This document shows, in pieces, positions 7,241 to 15,311 of a DNA stretch of 25,679 bases; the stretch's first letter is position 1, and every line of letters begins with the position of its first letter. The notes beneath the pieces were generated by a model. It was given only the letters and a program-made list of their open reading frames with translations. It did not search any database and was not told the origin of the DNA. Made by a program: the position numbers and the translations under genes. The stretch lies in NCBI GenBank assembly GCA_019425105.1, contig JAHYYD010000004.1, positions 1-25,679 of the forward strand. Direction: 5' to 3'. The stretch is from Actinomycetota bacterium (lineage in GTDB: Bacteria; Actinomycetota; Actinomycetes; Actinomycetales; Actinomycetaceae).

Positions 7241-7301
7241 GGAACACCGGTGGCGCTGCCAGCAGGAACACCGGTGGCGCAGCCTGCAGGAACACCGGTG
7301 G
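7241..7301. repeat. 24-bp repeat, three copies
   Basis: GGAACACCGGTGG begins at 7241, 7265 and 7289. The intervening segments are nearly alike (GCGCTGCCAGCA and GCGCAGCCTGCA). Each unit contains the palindrome CACCGGTG. It lies just past the map terminator. Confidence 0.8.
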
Positions 7302-7329
7302 TTCGAACGCGACCTCGTCGATAGAAGAC

Positions 7330-7364
7330 TCGGGCCCGGCACCTTCGTGAGGTACCGGGCCCGA
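7330..7364 (-). terminator. terminator after map
   Basis: A 14-bp stem (7330-7343 with 7351-7364, one G-U pair) and a 7-nt loop lie 15 bp after the map stop, followed on the minus strand by the mildly T-rich GTCTTCT. It ends the secY-adk-map transcript and isolates infA. Confidence 0.85.
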
Positions 7365-7378
7365 AACCGTTCGAGACG

Positions 7379-8287
7379 TCAGTCGAGCGAGACAGGAGTG
7401 ACACCGTAGGGTGCCAGGCCAGCCACTCCCCCATCGCGCGCCGTCAGGACGGAGACTCCGTCCTCGGTGATCGCGATCGAGTGCTCCCAGTGGGCGGCAT
7501 CGCGGCCGTCTACCGTGCGCACCGTCCACTCATCGTCATCCGTGCTCGACGCGATATCACCACGGGTGAGCATGGGCTCAACCGCCAGGACCATACCGGG
7601 CTTGAGTCGCGCCTGGATGCCGCGGACGTTGTAGTTGAGGACGTCGGGAGGCATGTGCATCTTCGTGCCGATGCCGTGACCCACGAACTCTTCGATGATG
7701 CCGGCCTCCCAGCCGTTGATGAGAGCGTTCTCCGCGACGACTTCTTCGACAGCGTGGCCAACCGCGCTGATGCGCTTCCCGTTGGCGAGGCCTGCGAGCG
7801 CGGCCCACAGGGACTCGCGCGTCACCGCGTCCAGCTGGCGGCGCTCACGCAGCAGTTCCTCGTCCACTCCGGCGATCGGTCGGCTGGCACGCTCGCCAGC
7901 GGCGAAGTCCGCGTCGGACACAAAGGCTTCGCCGACGATGATGCTGAAAGCCGCGTCGCCGTGCCACTGGCGGCCGCCACGTTCGACGTACGCGCCGCAG
8001 TCAAAGGACACGAGGTCTCCGGGGGCCAGCTCGTAGTCATCGGGAATCCCATGAACAATGACGTCGTTCACGGAGATGCACACTGTGGCCGGGTAGCCGT
8101 AGTAGCCCTTGAAGTTCGAGGTCGCTCCCCCGTCGGCAATCGCCTGGGCGCTCACTTCGTCAAGCTCGCGCGTCGTAATGCCGGGGCGGACAGCGCCGCG
8201 CAGGGCCTCGTGGATCGACGCGACGACCAGACCGGCCTCGCGCATCCATCGAAGCTCCTGCGCGGACTTCAGTTCAATGCGTGGCAT
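7379..8287 (-). CDS. map: type I methionine aminopeptidase
   Basis: MetAP removes the initiator Met from nascent proteins at the ribosome exit tunnel. The dinuclear-metal ligands are all visible: Asp96 (VSFDCG), Asp111 (HGDAAF), His204 (FVGHGIGTKMH), Glu237 (LAVEPML) and Glu268 (WEHS). The substrate-binding His79 lies in VIVHGIPDD. The protein is 302 aa, longer than the usual 250-285, mainly because of an extra segment around residues 119-150, VGEAFVSDADFAAGERASRPI and following, after the second metal ligand. The start codon is 3 nt after the adk stop. It is the last gene of secY-adk-map and is followed by a strong terminator. Confidence 0.96.
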   Translation of the reverse strand: MPRIELKSAQELRWMREAGLVVASIHEALRGAVRPGITTRELDEVSAQAIADGGATSNFKGYYGYPATVCISVNDVIVHGIPDDYELAPGDLVSFDCGAYVERGGRQWHGDAAFSIIVGEAFVSDADFAAGERASRPIAGVDEELLRERRQLDAVTRESLWAALAGLANGKRISAVGHAVEEVVAENALINGWEAGIIEEFVGHGIGTKMHMPPDVLNYNVRGIQARLKPGMVLAVEPMLTRGDIASSTDDDEWTVRTVDGRDAAHWEHSIAITEDGVSVLTARDGGVAGLAPYGVTPVSLD

Positions 8288-8290
8288 CGT

Positions 8291-8869
8291 TTAGTTCTTC
8301 GCCACCGAGTCGAGGATCGCGAAGATGCGAGCCGTGACCTCGTCGATCGTGCCACTACCATCGACGACCTCAAGGAGGTCCTGGTCGACGTAGTAGGTGG
8401 CGACGGGTTCCGTCTGCTGGTGGTAGACCTCCAGGCGGTGACGCATGACTGGCTCGGTGTCGTCCGTACGATGCTGCTCCTGGGCGCGCTTGAGCATGCG
8501 CTCCACGACCTCGTCCTCATCCACCTGGATCTCGAGGACGACGTCGATGGACTTACCCAGGTCGAGGAGCATGTCGCGCAGCACGTGCGCCTGTTCCACG
8601 GAACGCGGGTAGCCGTCAAGGAGGAAACCGTCGGCAGCGTCGGGGGCGGCCAGGCGAGCCTTCACCATGGCGTTCGTGACAGAGTCCGGGACAAACTCGC
8701 CGCGGTCCATGTAGGCCTGCGCCTGCTTGCCGATCTCCGTGCCCTCCGCCATGTTCGCGCGGAAGATGTCGCCCGTCGAAATGGCCGGAATACCGAGGCG
8801 CTCAGCGATGCGCGAGGCCTGGGTGCCCTTGCCAGCTCCGGGAGGGCCGAGGAGGATAACGACTGTCAT
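8291..8869 (-). CDS. adk: adenylate kinase
   Basis: Catalyses ATP + AMP to 2 ADP. The P-loop GPPGAGKGT is at residues 8-16, the AMP-binding STGDIFR follows at about 31-37, and the DGYPRS motif is in the middle. The LID is the short form (KRAQEQHRTDDTEPVMRHRL) without the zinc-binding cysteines of long adenylate kinases, giving 192 aa, as usual in Actinobacteria. Its ATG overlaps the secY stop by 4 nt (ATGA), indicating translational coupling. Confidence 0.97.
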   Translation of the reverse strand: MTVVILLGPPGAGKGTQASRIAERLGIPAISTGDIFRANMAEGTEIGKQAQAYMDRGEFVPDSVTNAMVKARLAAPDAADGFLLDGYPRSVEQAHVLRDMLLDLGKSIDVVLEIQVDEDEVVERMLKRAQEQHRTDDTEPVMRHRLEVYHQQTEPVATYYVDQDLLEVVDGSGTIDEVTARIFAILDSVAKN

Positions 8870-10158
8870 TTCAGGAATCCTTCGTAGTGATGCTGCTGCA
8901 GCTGCGTGTTGATTTCCTTCACCGTCTGCAGGCCGACGCCGATGATGATGAGCAGCGTGGTGCCACCGAAGGGCATCTGCGAGCTCGACAGTTTCAGCGG
9001 GATGATCGCGAGCGACGGCAGGAGGGCGATGATCACCAGGTAGAGGGCGCCCGCAGAGGTGATTCGGTTGATCACGTAGCGCAGGTACTCAGCCGTGGGG
9101 CGACCCGCACGGTAACCGGGGATGAAGCCTCCATACTTCTTCATGTTGTCAGCGACCTCGTCCGGGTTGAACGTAATGGCCGTGTAGAAGAAGGTGAAGA
9201 ACAGAGTCATGAGGGCGTAGATCGTCAGGTAGAACGAGCTGCCCTGCGTGAAGTGCGCCGAGATCCACTGGACCCATGCGTCGTCAGGCTTACCGAACTG
9301 CGCCGCCATCGGAGGCAGGGCAAGAATCGACGACGCGAAGATGACGGGGATAACGCCCGACATGTTGATCTTCAGCGGAATGTAAGTGGTGGTGCCGCCG
9401 TACTGGCGGCGTCCAATCATGCGCTTGGCGTATTGGACGGGGATTCGGCGCTGCGCCTGCTCGACGTAAACAACGGCAATAGCGACGAGGAGCAAAAGGG
9501 CGACGATAGCCGCAACGGAGCCCCACTTACCGGCCTGGCCGATCGACAGGAGCTGCTCGGGCAGACGGGCGGCAATAGAGGTGAAGATCAGAAGGGACAT
9601 GCCGTTGCCGATGCCGCGCTCCGTGATGAGCTCGCCCAGCCACATGATGACGCCCGTACCGGCCATCATGACGATGATCATCATGATGAACGTGAGAATC
9701 GAACGATCCTTAATAACGTCCTGGTTGCAGGACTGGAAGAGCTGTCCGCTGCGTGCCAGAGAAATGGTGGTGGTGGCCTGCAAAATACCCAGGAAGATCG
9801 TGAGATAACGCGTGTACTGCGTCAGCTTCGCCTGGCCCGTCTGGCCCTCCTTGTGGAGGTCATCGAAACGAGGAATCACGACCCGCAGCAGCTGGATGAT
9901 GATCGACGCGGTGATGTAGGGCATGATGCCCAGCGCAAAGATCGACAGCTGAAGGAGCGCTCCACCCGAGAACAGGTTGACGAGGTCGAGCAGCGACGCC
10001 TGCGACTCCTGCGCCATGCACTTCTGGACGGCCTGCGAGTCCACGCCGGGCGTCGGAATGAACGAGCCCAGCCGGAATGCGGCCATGATGAACAGGGTAA
10101 AGAGCAGCTTCCGACGCAAGTCGGGGGTACGGAACGCCTGGGCGAATGCACCGAGCAA
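8866..10158 (-). CDS. secY: preprotein translocase subunit SecY
   Basis: SecY is the channel of the Sec translocon in the cytoplasmic membrane. The 430-aa protein begins LGAFAQAFRTPDLRRKLLFTL and has about ten hydrophobic segments. FSGGALLQLSIFALGIMPYI is the second, and ITERGIGNGMSLLIF marks the conserved region around helix 5. The cytosolic loop with RRIPVQYAKRMIGR and the later NPDEVADNMKKYGGFIPGYRPG-like block are also present. Translation starts at TTG (10158) with a strong AGGAGG five bases upstream; the family N-terminus supports this start. It begins its own unit after the rplO terminators and is coupled to adk. Confidence 0.97.
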   Translation of the reverse strand: MLGAFAQAFRTPDLRRKLLFTLFIMAAFRLGSFIPTPGVDSQAVQKCMAQESQASLLDLVNLFSGGALLQLSIFALGIMPYITASIIIQLLRVVIPRFDDLHKEGQTGQAKLTQYTRYLTIFLGILQATTTISLARSGQLFQSCNQDVIKDRSILTFIMMIIVMMAGTGVIMWLGELITERGIGNGMSLLIFTSIAARLPEQLLSIGQAGKWGSVAAIVALLLLVAIAVVYVEQAQRRIPVQYAKRMIGRRQYGGTTTYIPLKINMSGVIPVIFASSILALPPMAAQFGKPDDAWVQWISAHFTQGSSFYLTIYALMTLFFTFFYTAITFNPDEVADNMKKYGGFIPGYRAGRPTAEYLRYVINRITSAGALYLVIIALLPSLAIIPLKLSSSQMPFGGTTLLIIIGVGLQTVKEINTQLQQHHYEGFLK

Positions 10159-10251
10159 GGCTTCCTCCTACGGGTGATGGGCATGCGGGGCGAAGCCCCT
10201 AGACTGATCCAGCTTACCCGACACGGGTAGTGGTTGGCGATATCCAATCAT

Positions 10252-10294
10252 TAAAAAAGCGCTTTGCCGCGTATTTAACGAGACGCGGAGCGCT
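10252..10294 (-). terminator. intrinsic terminator before secY
   Basis: Arms AGCGCT and CCGCGT (10258-10263, 10267-10272) pair with 10283-10294, with a 3-nt bulge and an A/T-rich loop. On the minus strand a run of six T follows (10253-10258). This is the best T-tract terminator in the window and separates rplO from secY. Confidence 0.85.
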
Positions 10295-10297
10295 GGT

Positions 10298-10358
10298 GCC
10301 CCGTGCGGCGGGGCGAGCCGCTTTCGCGGGTGAAAAGCTATTTGACAGCTTCTCACCC
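10298..10358 (-). other. two further hairpins between rplO and secY
   Basis: A 6-bp GCCCCG/CGGGGC stem (10298-10303 with 10309-10314) and a 12-bp stem (10328-10339 with 10347-10358, one G-U pair, 7-nt loop). Both lie between the two terminator-like stems on either side and may be part of a graded termination or attenuation region. Confidence 0.6.
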
Positions 10359-10377
10359 ACGATGACGGCAGACACGT

Positions 10378-10411
10378 AACGGGGGTGGTCCCTGGCGGGA
10401 CCACCCCCGTT
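10378..10411 (-). terminator. perfect 15-bp stem after rplO
   Basis: Arms 10378-10392 and 10397-10411 match perfectly with a 4-nt loop, 5 bp after the rplO stop. No T-tract follows directly, but the stability is extreme. It likely ends, or stabilises the 3' end of, the S10-spc transcript. Confidence 0.75.
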
Positions 10412-10416
10412 CACTG

Positions 10417-10881
10417 TCAGCGAGCCGAGATGGACCCGCCGGCAGCAGTGATCTTCGCCTCGGCGGAGGACGACCAGGAGTCGACCTCAACCTCGAGCTT
10501 GACACTCAGTTCGCCGGTACCGAGCACCTTAACGGGCGCGGAATCGCGAACGGCGTGCTTGGCGACGAGATCCTCGACCGTGACCTTGCCGCCCTCGGGG
10601 AACAGTTCCCCGAGCTTGCCAACGTTCACGACCTGGTACTCAACGCGGAAGGGGTTCTTAAAGCCGCGAAGCTTCGGCAGACGCATGTGGATCGGCATCT
10701 GGCCACCCTCGAAGCCGGCAGCAACCTGGTAACGGGCCTTGGTGCCCTTGGTGCCACGGCCAGCGGTCTTACCCTTCGAACCTTCACCGCGACCCACGCG
10801 GGTCTTCGCGGTCTTGGCTCCCGGGGCAGGACGCAGGTGGTGCAGCTTAACGATCTGCGTCTTGTTCGTGGAGTCCGCCAT
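10417..10881 (-). CDS. rplO: 50S ribosomal protein L15
   Basis: L15 is a late-assembly 50S protein with an extended N-terminal arm threading through 23S rRNA. The N-terminal [34 protein letters not shown] (read in pieces) is diagnostic, followed by [18 protein letters not shown]. The length is 154 aa, ending GGSISAR. Two bases separate it from rpmD. It is the last gene of the spc run before the hairpin stack. Confidence 0.97.
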   Translation of the reverse strand: MADSTNKTQIVKLHHLRPAPGAKTAKTRVGRGEGSKGKTAGRGTKGTKARYQVAAGFEGGQMPIHMRLPKLRGFKNPFRVEYQVVNVGKLGELFPEGGKVTVEDLVAKHAVRDSAPVKVLGTGELSVKLEVEVDSWSSSAEAKITAAGGSISAR

Positions 10882-10883
10882 TG

Positions 10884-11069
10884 TCAGTCGACCTCCTCAG
10901 CGGTCACCAGGTGACGCACGGTGCGGACGGCGCCGAGGACGGCATCCGTCTGCTCACGCACGACGCTCTGGCCGATCTTGCGCAGCCCGAGGGTGCGCAG
11001 CGTGTCCTTCATGTTCTGCTTCGCGTGAGCAGAGGACTTGACCTGCGTGATCTTGATGTTCTTCGCCAT
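10884..11069 (-). CDS. rpmD: 50S ribosomal protein L30
   Basis: A 61-aa member of the short bacterial L30 family: [30 protein letters not shown] is spread over the first half. The second half, [20 protein letters not shown], is typical. The junction with rpsE reads AAGTGATGGC. The ATG at 11069 overlaps the rpsE TGA by one base, and a GTG three bases upstream (11072) is an alternative. I prefer the ATG. Confidence 0.96.
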   Translation of the reverse strand: MAKNIKITQVKSSAHAKQNMKDTLRTLGLRKIGQSVVREQTDAVLGAVRTVRHLVTAEEVD

Positions 11070-11758
11070 CACTTAGCCTCCCCTGCAGCGGCCTTGTCGG
11101 CCTCGGCGGCCTCGGCAGCCGCGCGCTTCTCAGCCTCGCCCTCTGCGCGAGCGCGCAGCATGGACGCGGGAGCAACGCGCTCGAGGGGCAGGCCGCGACG
11201 AGCGGCGACAGCCTCGGGCTGCTCGAGCTGCTTGAGTGCGTCAACCGTCGCGTGGACGATGTTGATCGCGTTGGACGAGCCCAGCGACTTGGTGAGCACG
11301 TCGTGGACGCCCGCGGCCTCCAGGACGGCGCGCACCGGACCACCGGCGATAACACCGGTACCGGGGGCGGCCGGACGGAGCAGGACGATACCGGCGGTAT
11401 CGCGGCCCTGCACCACGTGCGTGATCGTGCGGCGGATCATCGGGACGCGGAAGAAGTTCTTCTTCGCCTCCTCGACGCCCTTGGAAATCGCCTGGGGAAC
11501 TTCCTTGGCCTTTCCGTAGCCGACGCCCACCGTGCCTTCGCCGTCACCCACGACAACCAGGGCGGTGAAGGAGAAACGACGTCCACCCTTCACAACCTTG
11601 GAGACGCGGTTGATCGTAACGACGCGCTCGATGTACTCGTTCTTGTTCTCGTTGTTCCGGCGGTTATCGCGATCGTTGCCGCGGCCGGAGCGGCGCTCAC
11701 GGCGATCGTTGTTCTCGCCCGCGCCCGAACCGTTCCTGTCTCGCTGCTGTGCAGCCAT
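11069..11758 (-). CDS. rpsE: 30S ribosomal protein S5
   Basis: S5 lies near the mRNA entry channel and influences decoding accuracy. The double-stranded-RNA-binding N-domain is seen from [34 protein letters not shown] to [13 protein letters not shown]. The C-domain has [24 protein letters not shown] and [17 protein letters not shown] choose the ATG at 11758 (229 aa); an ORF extension to 11899 is unconserved. Residues 1-45 are a disordered tract of Arg, Asn, Asp and Gly, and the C-terminus is Ala/Glu-rich. Both extensions are usual in Actinobacteria. Confidence 0.96.
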   Translation of the reverse strand: MAAQQRDRNGSGAGENNDRRERRSGRGNDRDNRRNNENKNEYIERVVTINRVSKVVKGGRRFSFTALVVVGDGEGTVGVGYGKAKEVPQAISKGVEEAKKNFFRVPMIRRTITHVVQGRDTAGIVLLRPAAPGTGVIAGGPVRAVLEAAGVHDVLTKSLGSSNAINIVHATVDALKQLEQPEAVAARRGLPLERVAPASMLRARAEGEAEKRAAAEAAEADKAAAGEAK

Positions 11759-11786
11759 CAGATGATCTCTCTTTCTTTCGGCTCGT

Positions 11787-12158
11787 TCACAGCTCGAGTC
11801 CGCCCTCACGGGCGGCCTCGGCAACGGCCGCAACGCGACCTGCGTACTTGTTACCACCACGGTCGAAGACGACAGCGGAGATACCGGCAGCCTTCGCACG
11901 CTCGGCGATCAGTGCGCCGACCTTGCGAGCCTTGTCGGTCTTCGTGCCCTCCGAACCAGCGAGCTCGGTCTCGATGTCGGAAGCCGACACCAGGGTGTGG
12001 CCGACCGTATCGTCGATGACCTGAGCCACCATGTGGCGGTTCGAACGGGTGACGACCAGACGGGGACGCTCGGGCGTGCCGTTGATCTTCTTGCGGAGGC
12101 GGAGGTGACGGCGCTTGCGAGCGACGAACTTGCCCTTGCCCTTGATCGAGTAAGCCAT
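11787..12158 (-). CDS. rplR: 50S ribosomal protein L18
   Basis: L18 carries 5S rRNA onto the 50S central protuberance. Features are the basic N-terminal arm [17 protein letters not shown], the [23 protein letters not shown] segment, and the ending [26 protein letters not shown]. The rplF junction is AAGTGATGGC. I use the ATG at 12158 (123 aa), whose first base is the last base of the rplF stop; a GTG at 12161 is also possible. Confidence 0.96.
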   Translation of the reverse strand: MAYSIKGKGKFVARKRRHLRLRKKINGTPERPRLVVTRSNRHMVAQVIDDTVGHTLVSASDIETELAGSEGTKTDKARKVGALIAERAKAAGISAVVFDRGGNKYAGRVAAVAEAAREGGLEL

Positions 12159-12700
12159 CACTTACCAGCCTTTCCGACCTTGCGACGGATGGTCTCGCCC
12201 ACGTAGTGGATGCCCTTGCCCTTGTAGGGCTCCGGCTTCTTCAGCTTGCGGATGCGAGCAGCGGTCTCACCGACGAGCTGCTTGTCGATTCCGGAGACCG
12301 TGAACAGCGTCTGGGACTTCGGAGCGATCGTGAACTCGATGCCCTCAGGCGGGGTAACGGTGATCGTGTGGGAGAAGCCGAGGGAGAACTCGAGGTCCTT
12401 ACCCTTGGCGACCACGCGGTAACCGGTACCCGTGATTTCGAGATCCTTCTTGTAGCCCTCGGTCACGCCGACGATCATGTTGGCGATCAGGGTGCGGGAC
12501 AGTCCGTGGAGCGAACGCGAGGTGCGCTCGTCGTTCGGACGCTCGACGACAACCTGGCCATCCTCGATCTTCGCGGTGATCGGCTCGGCGACAACGTGGG
12601 AGAGGGTGCCCTTGGGGCCCTTCACGGTCACGTTCTGGCCGTCGATCGCAACGTCGACACCGGCGGGGATAGCGATGGGATTCTTACCAATTCGCGACAT
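12158..12700 (-). CDS. rplF: 50S ribosomal protein L6
   Basis: L6 lies near the factor-binding site at the base of the L7/L12 stalk. The protein begins [16 protein letters not shown], has the duplicated fold with [20 protein letters not shown] in the middle, and ends with [17 protein letters not shown] and [14 protein letters not shown]. Its 180 aa are standard. It starts 15 nt after the rpsH stop and overlaps the rplR start. Confidence 0.98.
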   Translation of the reverse strand: MSRIGKNPIAIPAGVDVAIDGQNVTVKGPKGTLSHVVAEPITAKIEDGQVVVERPNDERTSRSLHGLSRTLIANMIVGVTEGYKKDLEITGTGYRVVAKGKDLEFSLGFSHTITVTPPEGIEFTIAPKSQTLFTVSGIDKQLVGETAARIRKLKKPEPYKGKGIHYVGETIRRKVGKAGK

Positions 12701-12715
12701 TGTTCAGCCTCCTCA

Positions 12716-13114
12716 TCACCAGATGTAGGCGAGGACTTCCCCACCCACACCCTTCTCGGCTGCCTGACGGTCGGTGAGCAGGCCGGAGGACGTGGACAGG
12801 ATCGCCACGCCGAGGCCGCCGCGGACCTTGGGCAGGTTGGTGGACTTGGCGTACACGCGCAGACCGGGCTTGGACACGCGCTTGAGCCCCTGGATGGCGG
12901 CTTCGCGGTGCGAGCCGTACTTCAGGTTGATCGTCAGGGTCTTGCCCACGCGGGCATCCTCGACGGAGGTCGAGGCGATGTAGCCTTCCTCGACCAGGAT
13001 GTTCGCAATCGCGTTCTTGAGCTTCGAGTACGGCATGGAGACCGCATCGTGGTGCGCACGATTCGCGTTGCGCAGACGCGTCAGCATATCTGCAATCGGG
13101 TCTGTCATTGTCAT
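12716..13114 (-). CDS. rpsH: 30S ribosomal protein S8
   Basis: S8 binds the central domain of 16S rRNA and, in E. coli, represses the spc operon through rplE mRNA. Blocks seen are [21 protein letters not shown], the [19 protein letters not shown] helix, and the C-terminal [20 protein letters not shown] followed by GGEVLAYIW. The length is 132 aa from the ATG at 13114; a second ATG at 13108 would give MTDPIADM, also common. Confidence 0.97.
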   Translation of the reverse strand: MTMTDPIADMLTRLRNANRAHHDAVSMPYSKLKNAIANILVEEGYIASTSVEDARVGKTLTINLKYGSHREAAIQGLKRVSKPGLRVYAKSTNLPKVRGGLGVAILSTSSGLLTDRQAAEKGVGGEVLAYIW

Positions 13115-13176
13115 GGGGGTTTATTCCCCTTCCTCGTCGCGGTTTCTCCGGTTACCCGGGACCTGCGACGTTCGTT

Positions 13177-13362
13177 TTACCAGCTGCTCTTGGTGACACC
13201 GGGGAGCTCGCCACGGTGGGCAAGCTCGCGCAGGCACACGCGGCACAGTCCGAACTTGCGGTACACCGAGTGCGGACGACCGCAACGGTTGCACCGGGTG
13301 TAGGCACGCACGCCGAACTTCGGCTTGCGGGCAGCCTTGACCTTCAGGGATGTCTTGGCCAT
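13177..13362 (-). CDS. rpsZ: 30S ribosomal protein S14, zinc-binding type Z
   Basis: A 61-aa short S14. Cys24, Cys27, Cys40 and Cys43 (CNRC and CRVC) form the zinc ribbon, so this is the C+ form made in zinc-replete cells. Zinc-free S14 paralogues usually sit elsewhere with Zur control. It lies in the standard place between rplE and rpsH, 3 nt after rplE. It ends with the family [11 protein letters not shown]. Confidence 0.97.
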   Translation of the reverse strand: MAKTSLKVKAARKPKFGVRAYTRCNRCGRPHSVYRKFGLCRVCLRELAHRGELPGVTKSSW

Positions 13363-13365
13363 GGG

Positions 13366-13911
13366 TCAGTCCTCCTTGAACGGGAAGCCGAGGTGACGGA
13401 GAAGGGCGCGACCCTCTTCGTCGGTGGTGGCCGAGGTGACAACCGTGATGTCCATGCCGCGCACTCGGTCGATCGAGTCCTGGTCGATCTCGTGGAACAT
13501 CGACTGTTCCGTGAGACCGAAGGTGTAGTTACCGTGACCGTCGAACTGCTTGGAGGACAGTCCGCGGAAGTCACGGATACGGGGAAGCGCCGTCGAGAGG
13601 AGGCGGTCCAGGAACTCCCACATGCGGTCGCCGCGAAGCGTCACGTGCGCACCGATCGCCTGGCCCTCACGCAGCTTGAACTGCGCGATGGACTTCTTGG
13701 CGCGGGTGGTCACGGGCTTCTGGCCGGTGATCGCGGTGAGGTCGCGGATAGCGCCCTCGAGTGCCTTCGAGTCGCGAGCGGCCTCGCCGACACCCATGTT
13801 GACGACAATCTTCGTCAGTCCGCCGACCTGCATGACGTTCTCGTGCTTGAACTCAGCACGGAGCGCCTCGCGGATCTCGGAGACGTACTTTTCCTTCAGA
13901 CGCGGGGCCAT
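13366..13911 (-). CDS. rplE: 50S ribosomal protein L5
   Basis: L5 binds 5S rRNA and contacts the P-site tRNA from the central protuberance. Seen are [19 protein letters not shown] near the N-terminus, the [12 protein letters not shown] loop, [23 protein letters not shown], and [19 protein letters not shown] near the C-terminus. The length is 181 aa. It begins two bases after the rplX stop. Confidence 0.98.
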   Translation of the reverse strand: MAPRLKEKYVSEIREALRAEFKHENVMQVGGLTKIVVNMGVGEAARDSKALEGAIRDLTAITGQKPVTTRAKKSIAQFKLREGQAIGAHVTLRGDRMWEFLDRLLSTALPRIRDFRGLSSKQFDGHGNYTFGLTEQSMFHEIDQDSIDRVRGMDITVVTSATTDEEGRALLRHLGFPFKED

Positions 13912-13913
13912 GC

Positions 13914-14345
13914 TCAGATCTCCTTGCCCTGCTCAACGCCGCGCTGCGCGCCGCCGCGAGTCACGCGGACTCGGACGGTGCGGGTGCGGCCGCCGCGTTC
14001 GACGGTGTCCTCGCGGAAACCGACGCGAACGCGCTTCTTGGTCTCGGGGTCGACCAGAGCGACCTTCGACAGGGCGATGGGGGCTTCGATGGTCTCGATG
14101 CCGCCGGCGCTGCCCTGCTGGCCCTGGCGCACGTGGCGCGTCTTCAGGTTGATGCCCTCGACGAGGACCTTGCCCTCGGCCGGGAACACCTGGATGACGC
14201 GGCCCTGCTTGCCCTTGTCGCCGGGGGTCAGGGGCTCGAGGCCCTCTTCCGCACGGCGGGCGTTGCGCTCAGCCAGCGCCTTCTCGTCGGACGTGCGTCC
14301 GCGAACGACCTCGACGAGGTCATTCTTACGAATCTTGGCTGCCAT
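13914..14345 (-). CDS. rplX: 50S ribosomal protein L24 with an insertion in the KOW domain
   Basis: L24 is one of the two initiators of 50S assembly and lies by the tunnel exit. The first KOW strand is present ([13 protein letters not shown], residues 4-16), and the domain resumes at [14 protein letters not shown] (42-55) and [13 protein letters not shown]. About 25 charged residues at 17-41 ([20 protein letters not shown] and following) lie in the loop that is normally only a few residues long (as in AGKDKGKQG). The C-terminus is also Arg-rich. The total is 143 aa against about 105 usual. The insertion is clean and in frame, so I read it as a lineage trait, not an error. Confidence 0.95.
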   Translation of the reverse strand: MAAKIRKNDLVEVVRGRTSDEKALAERNARRAEEGLEPLTPGDKGKQGRVIQVFPAEGKVLVEGINLKTRHVRQGQQGSAGGIETIEAPIALSKVALVDPETKKRVRVGFREDTVERGGRTRTVRVRVTRGGAQRGVEQGKEI

Positions 14346-14348
14346 GGA

Positions 14349-14717
14349 TCAGATCACCTCCGGAGCGAGGGAGACGATACGCATGAACTTCTTGTCGCGC
14401 AGCTCGCGGCCCACGGGGCCGAAGATACGCGTGCCACGCGGCTCGCCATTGTTGTTGATGATGACGGCCGCATTCTCGTCGAAACGAATGTAGGAACCGT
14501 CGGGGCGGCGGGTTTCCTTACGCGTGCGAACGATCACTGCCTTGACGACTTCGCCCTTCTTGACGTTGCCGCCGGGAATGGCGTCCTTCACGGTGGCGAC
14601 AATGGTGTCGCCGATACCCGCGTAGCGCCGACCCGAGCCACCGAGAACACGGATGGTCAGGATCTCCTTGGCCCCTGTGTTATCGGCGACCTTCAGTCGC
14701 GACTCCTGCTGGATCAT
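14349..14717 (-). CDS. rplN: 50S ribosomal protein L14
   Basis: L14 contacts 16S rRNA helix 44 (bridge B8) and is the docking site of RsfS-type silencing factors. The 122-aa sequence starts [18 protein letters not shown], has [17 protein letters not shown] and [20 protein letters not shown], and ends with [19 protein letters not shown]. This is the classic first gene of the spc operon. Here it follows rpsQ by about 90 bp with no obvious terminator, so S10 and spc are probably co-transcribed. Confidence 0.98.
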   Translation of the reverse strand: MIQQESRLKVADNTGAKEILTIRVLGGSGRRYAGIGDTIVATVKDAIPGGNVKKGEVVKAVIVRTRKETRRPDGSYIRFDENAAVIINNNGEPRGTRIFGPVGRELRDKKFMRIVSLAPEVI

Positions 14718-14805
14718 TTTCTATTGACTCCTGTCGTCGTGCCGGTTCTCTTCCGGATTGTACCGGTCGAGCCTTGCCGAACGGATTTCGGTCTGTGAGC
14801 GAAGG

Positions 14806-15072
14806 TCACTTCGCCTTTTCGAGGATCTCCACAACGCGCCAGCGCTTGGTGGCCGACAGCGGGCGGGTCTCCATGATGAGGACGAGATCGCCGACACCGC
14901 ACTCGTTGTGCTCGTCGTGAACCTTGACCTTCTTGTTCTTGCGCATGACCTTGCCGTAGAGGGCGTGCTTGACGCGGTCCTCGATCTGGACGACAACGGT
15001 CTTGTCCATCTTGTCGCTGACGACGTAGCCGCGACGGACCTTACGCTCGTTACGAGCGGTGCTTTCTGCCAT
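14806..15072 (-). CDS. rpsQ: 30S ribosomal protein S17
   Basis: S17 is a primary 16S rRNA binder with an OB fold. Marks are [20 protein letters not shown], the [20 protein letters not shown] region, and [17 protein letters not shown] at the C-terminus. I choose the ATG at 15072 (88 aa) because GAGGAG lies eight bases upstream. A GTG at 15081 overlapping the rpmC stop has no room for a ribosome binding site. Confidence 0.96.
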   Translation of the reverse strand: MAESTARNERKVRRGYVVSDKMDKTVVVQIEDRVKHALYGKVMRKNKKVKVHDEHNECGVGDLVLIMETRPLSATKRWRVVEILEKAK

Positions 15073-15077
15073 CAGGC

Positions 15078-15311
15078 TCACTCCTCAGTGCTCGGGGCGG
15101 TGCGGTAGCCAAGCTCCCGCTCACGCGCGATGGTGTAGATCCGGGCAATGTCGCGACGCACGGTCTTCATACGACCGTGATCCTCGAGGTTGCCAACGGC
15201 CTGCGCGAAACGCAGGTTGAACAGCTCGGCCTTGGCCTTCTCGAGCTCCTTGGACAGCTGGGAGTTGTCCATGGCGTCGAGCTGCTCGGTGGTCAGACCC
15301 TTATCTGCCAT
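15078..15311 (-). CDS. rpmC: 50S ribosomal protein L29
   Basis: L29 is a small two-helix protein at the tunnel exit and part of the docking site for SRP and trigger factor. Its 77 aa include [20 protein letters not shown] and the [21 protein letters not shown] block. The ATG shares one base with the rplP stop codon (TGATG). Confidence 0.97.
   Translation of the reverse strand: MADKGLTTEQLDAMDNSQLSKELEKAKAELFNLRFAQAVGNLEDHGRMKTVRRDIARIYTIARERELGYRTAPSTEE

Larger units (their letters stand above)
6040..7329. other. map-infA intergenic region without a credible gene, repeat-rich
   Basis: About 1.3 kb with no reading frame showing a family, a ribosome binding site or a conserved start. It contains a 21-bp tandem repeat, two copies of a 105-bp element with inverted ends, five phased TCCGGA palindromes and a three-copy 24-bp repeat, each listed separately. 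The stretch 6460-6900 is visibly richer in A/T than the flanking operons. The infA promoter must lie in the low-coordinate part, but no strong -35/-10 pair stands out. Confidence 0.75.

Noticed and set aside
6357..7301. CRISPR array
   Set aside because: The 21-bp and 24-bp repeats abut or have near-identical spacers, with no unique spacers and no cas genes.
6040..7329. tRNA or rRNA gene in the large gap
   Set aside because: No T-arm (GTTCGA-type) or acceptor pairing pattern could be assembled on either strand.
7011..7529. Minus-strand frame with PPVF-type repeats downstream of map
   Set aside because: The peptide repeat is produced by the 24-bp DNA repeat, and the frame runs into the map 3' end in the wrong phase. 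No start signal.
8866..10158. A different start codon for secY, since TTG is rare
   Set aside because: AGGAGG lies exactly five bases upstream of the TTG and the protein begins with the standard SecY N-terminus.
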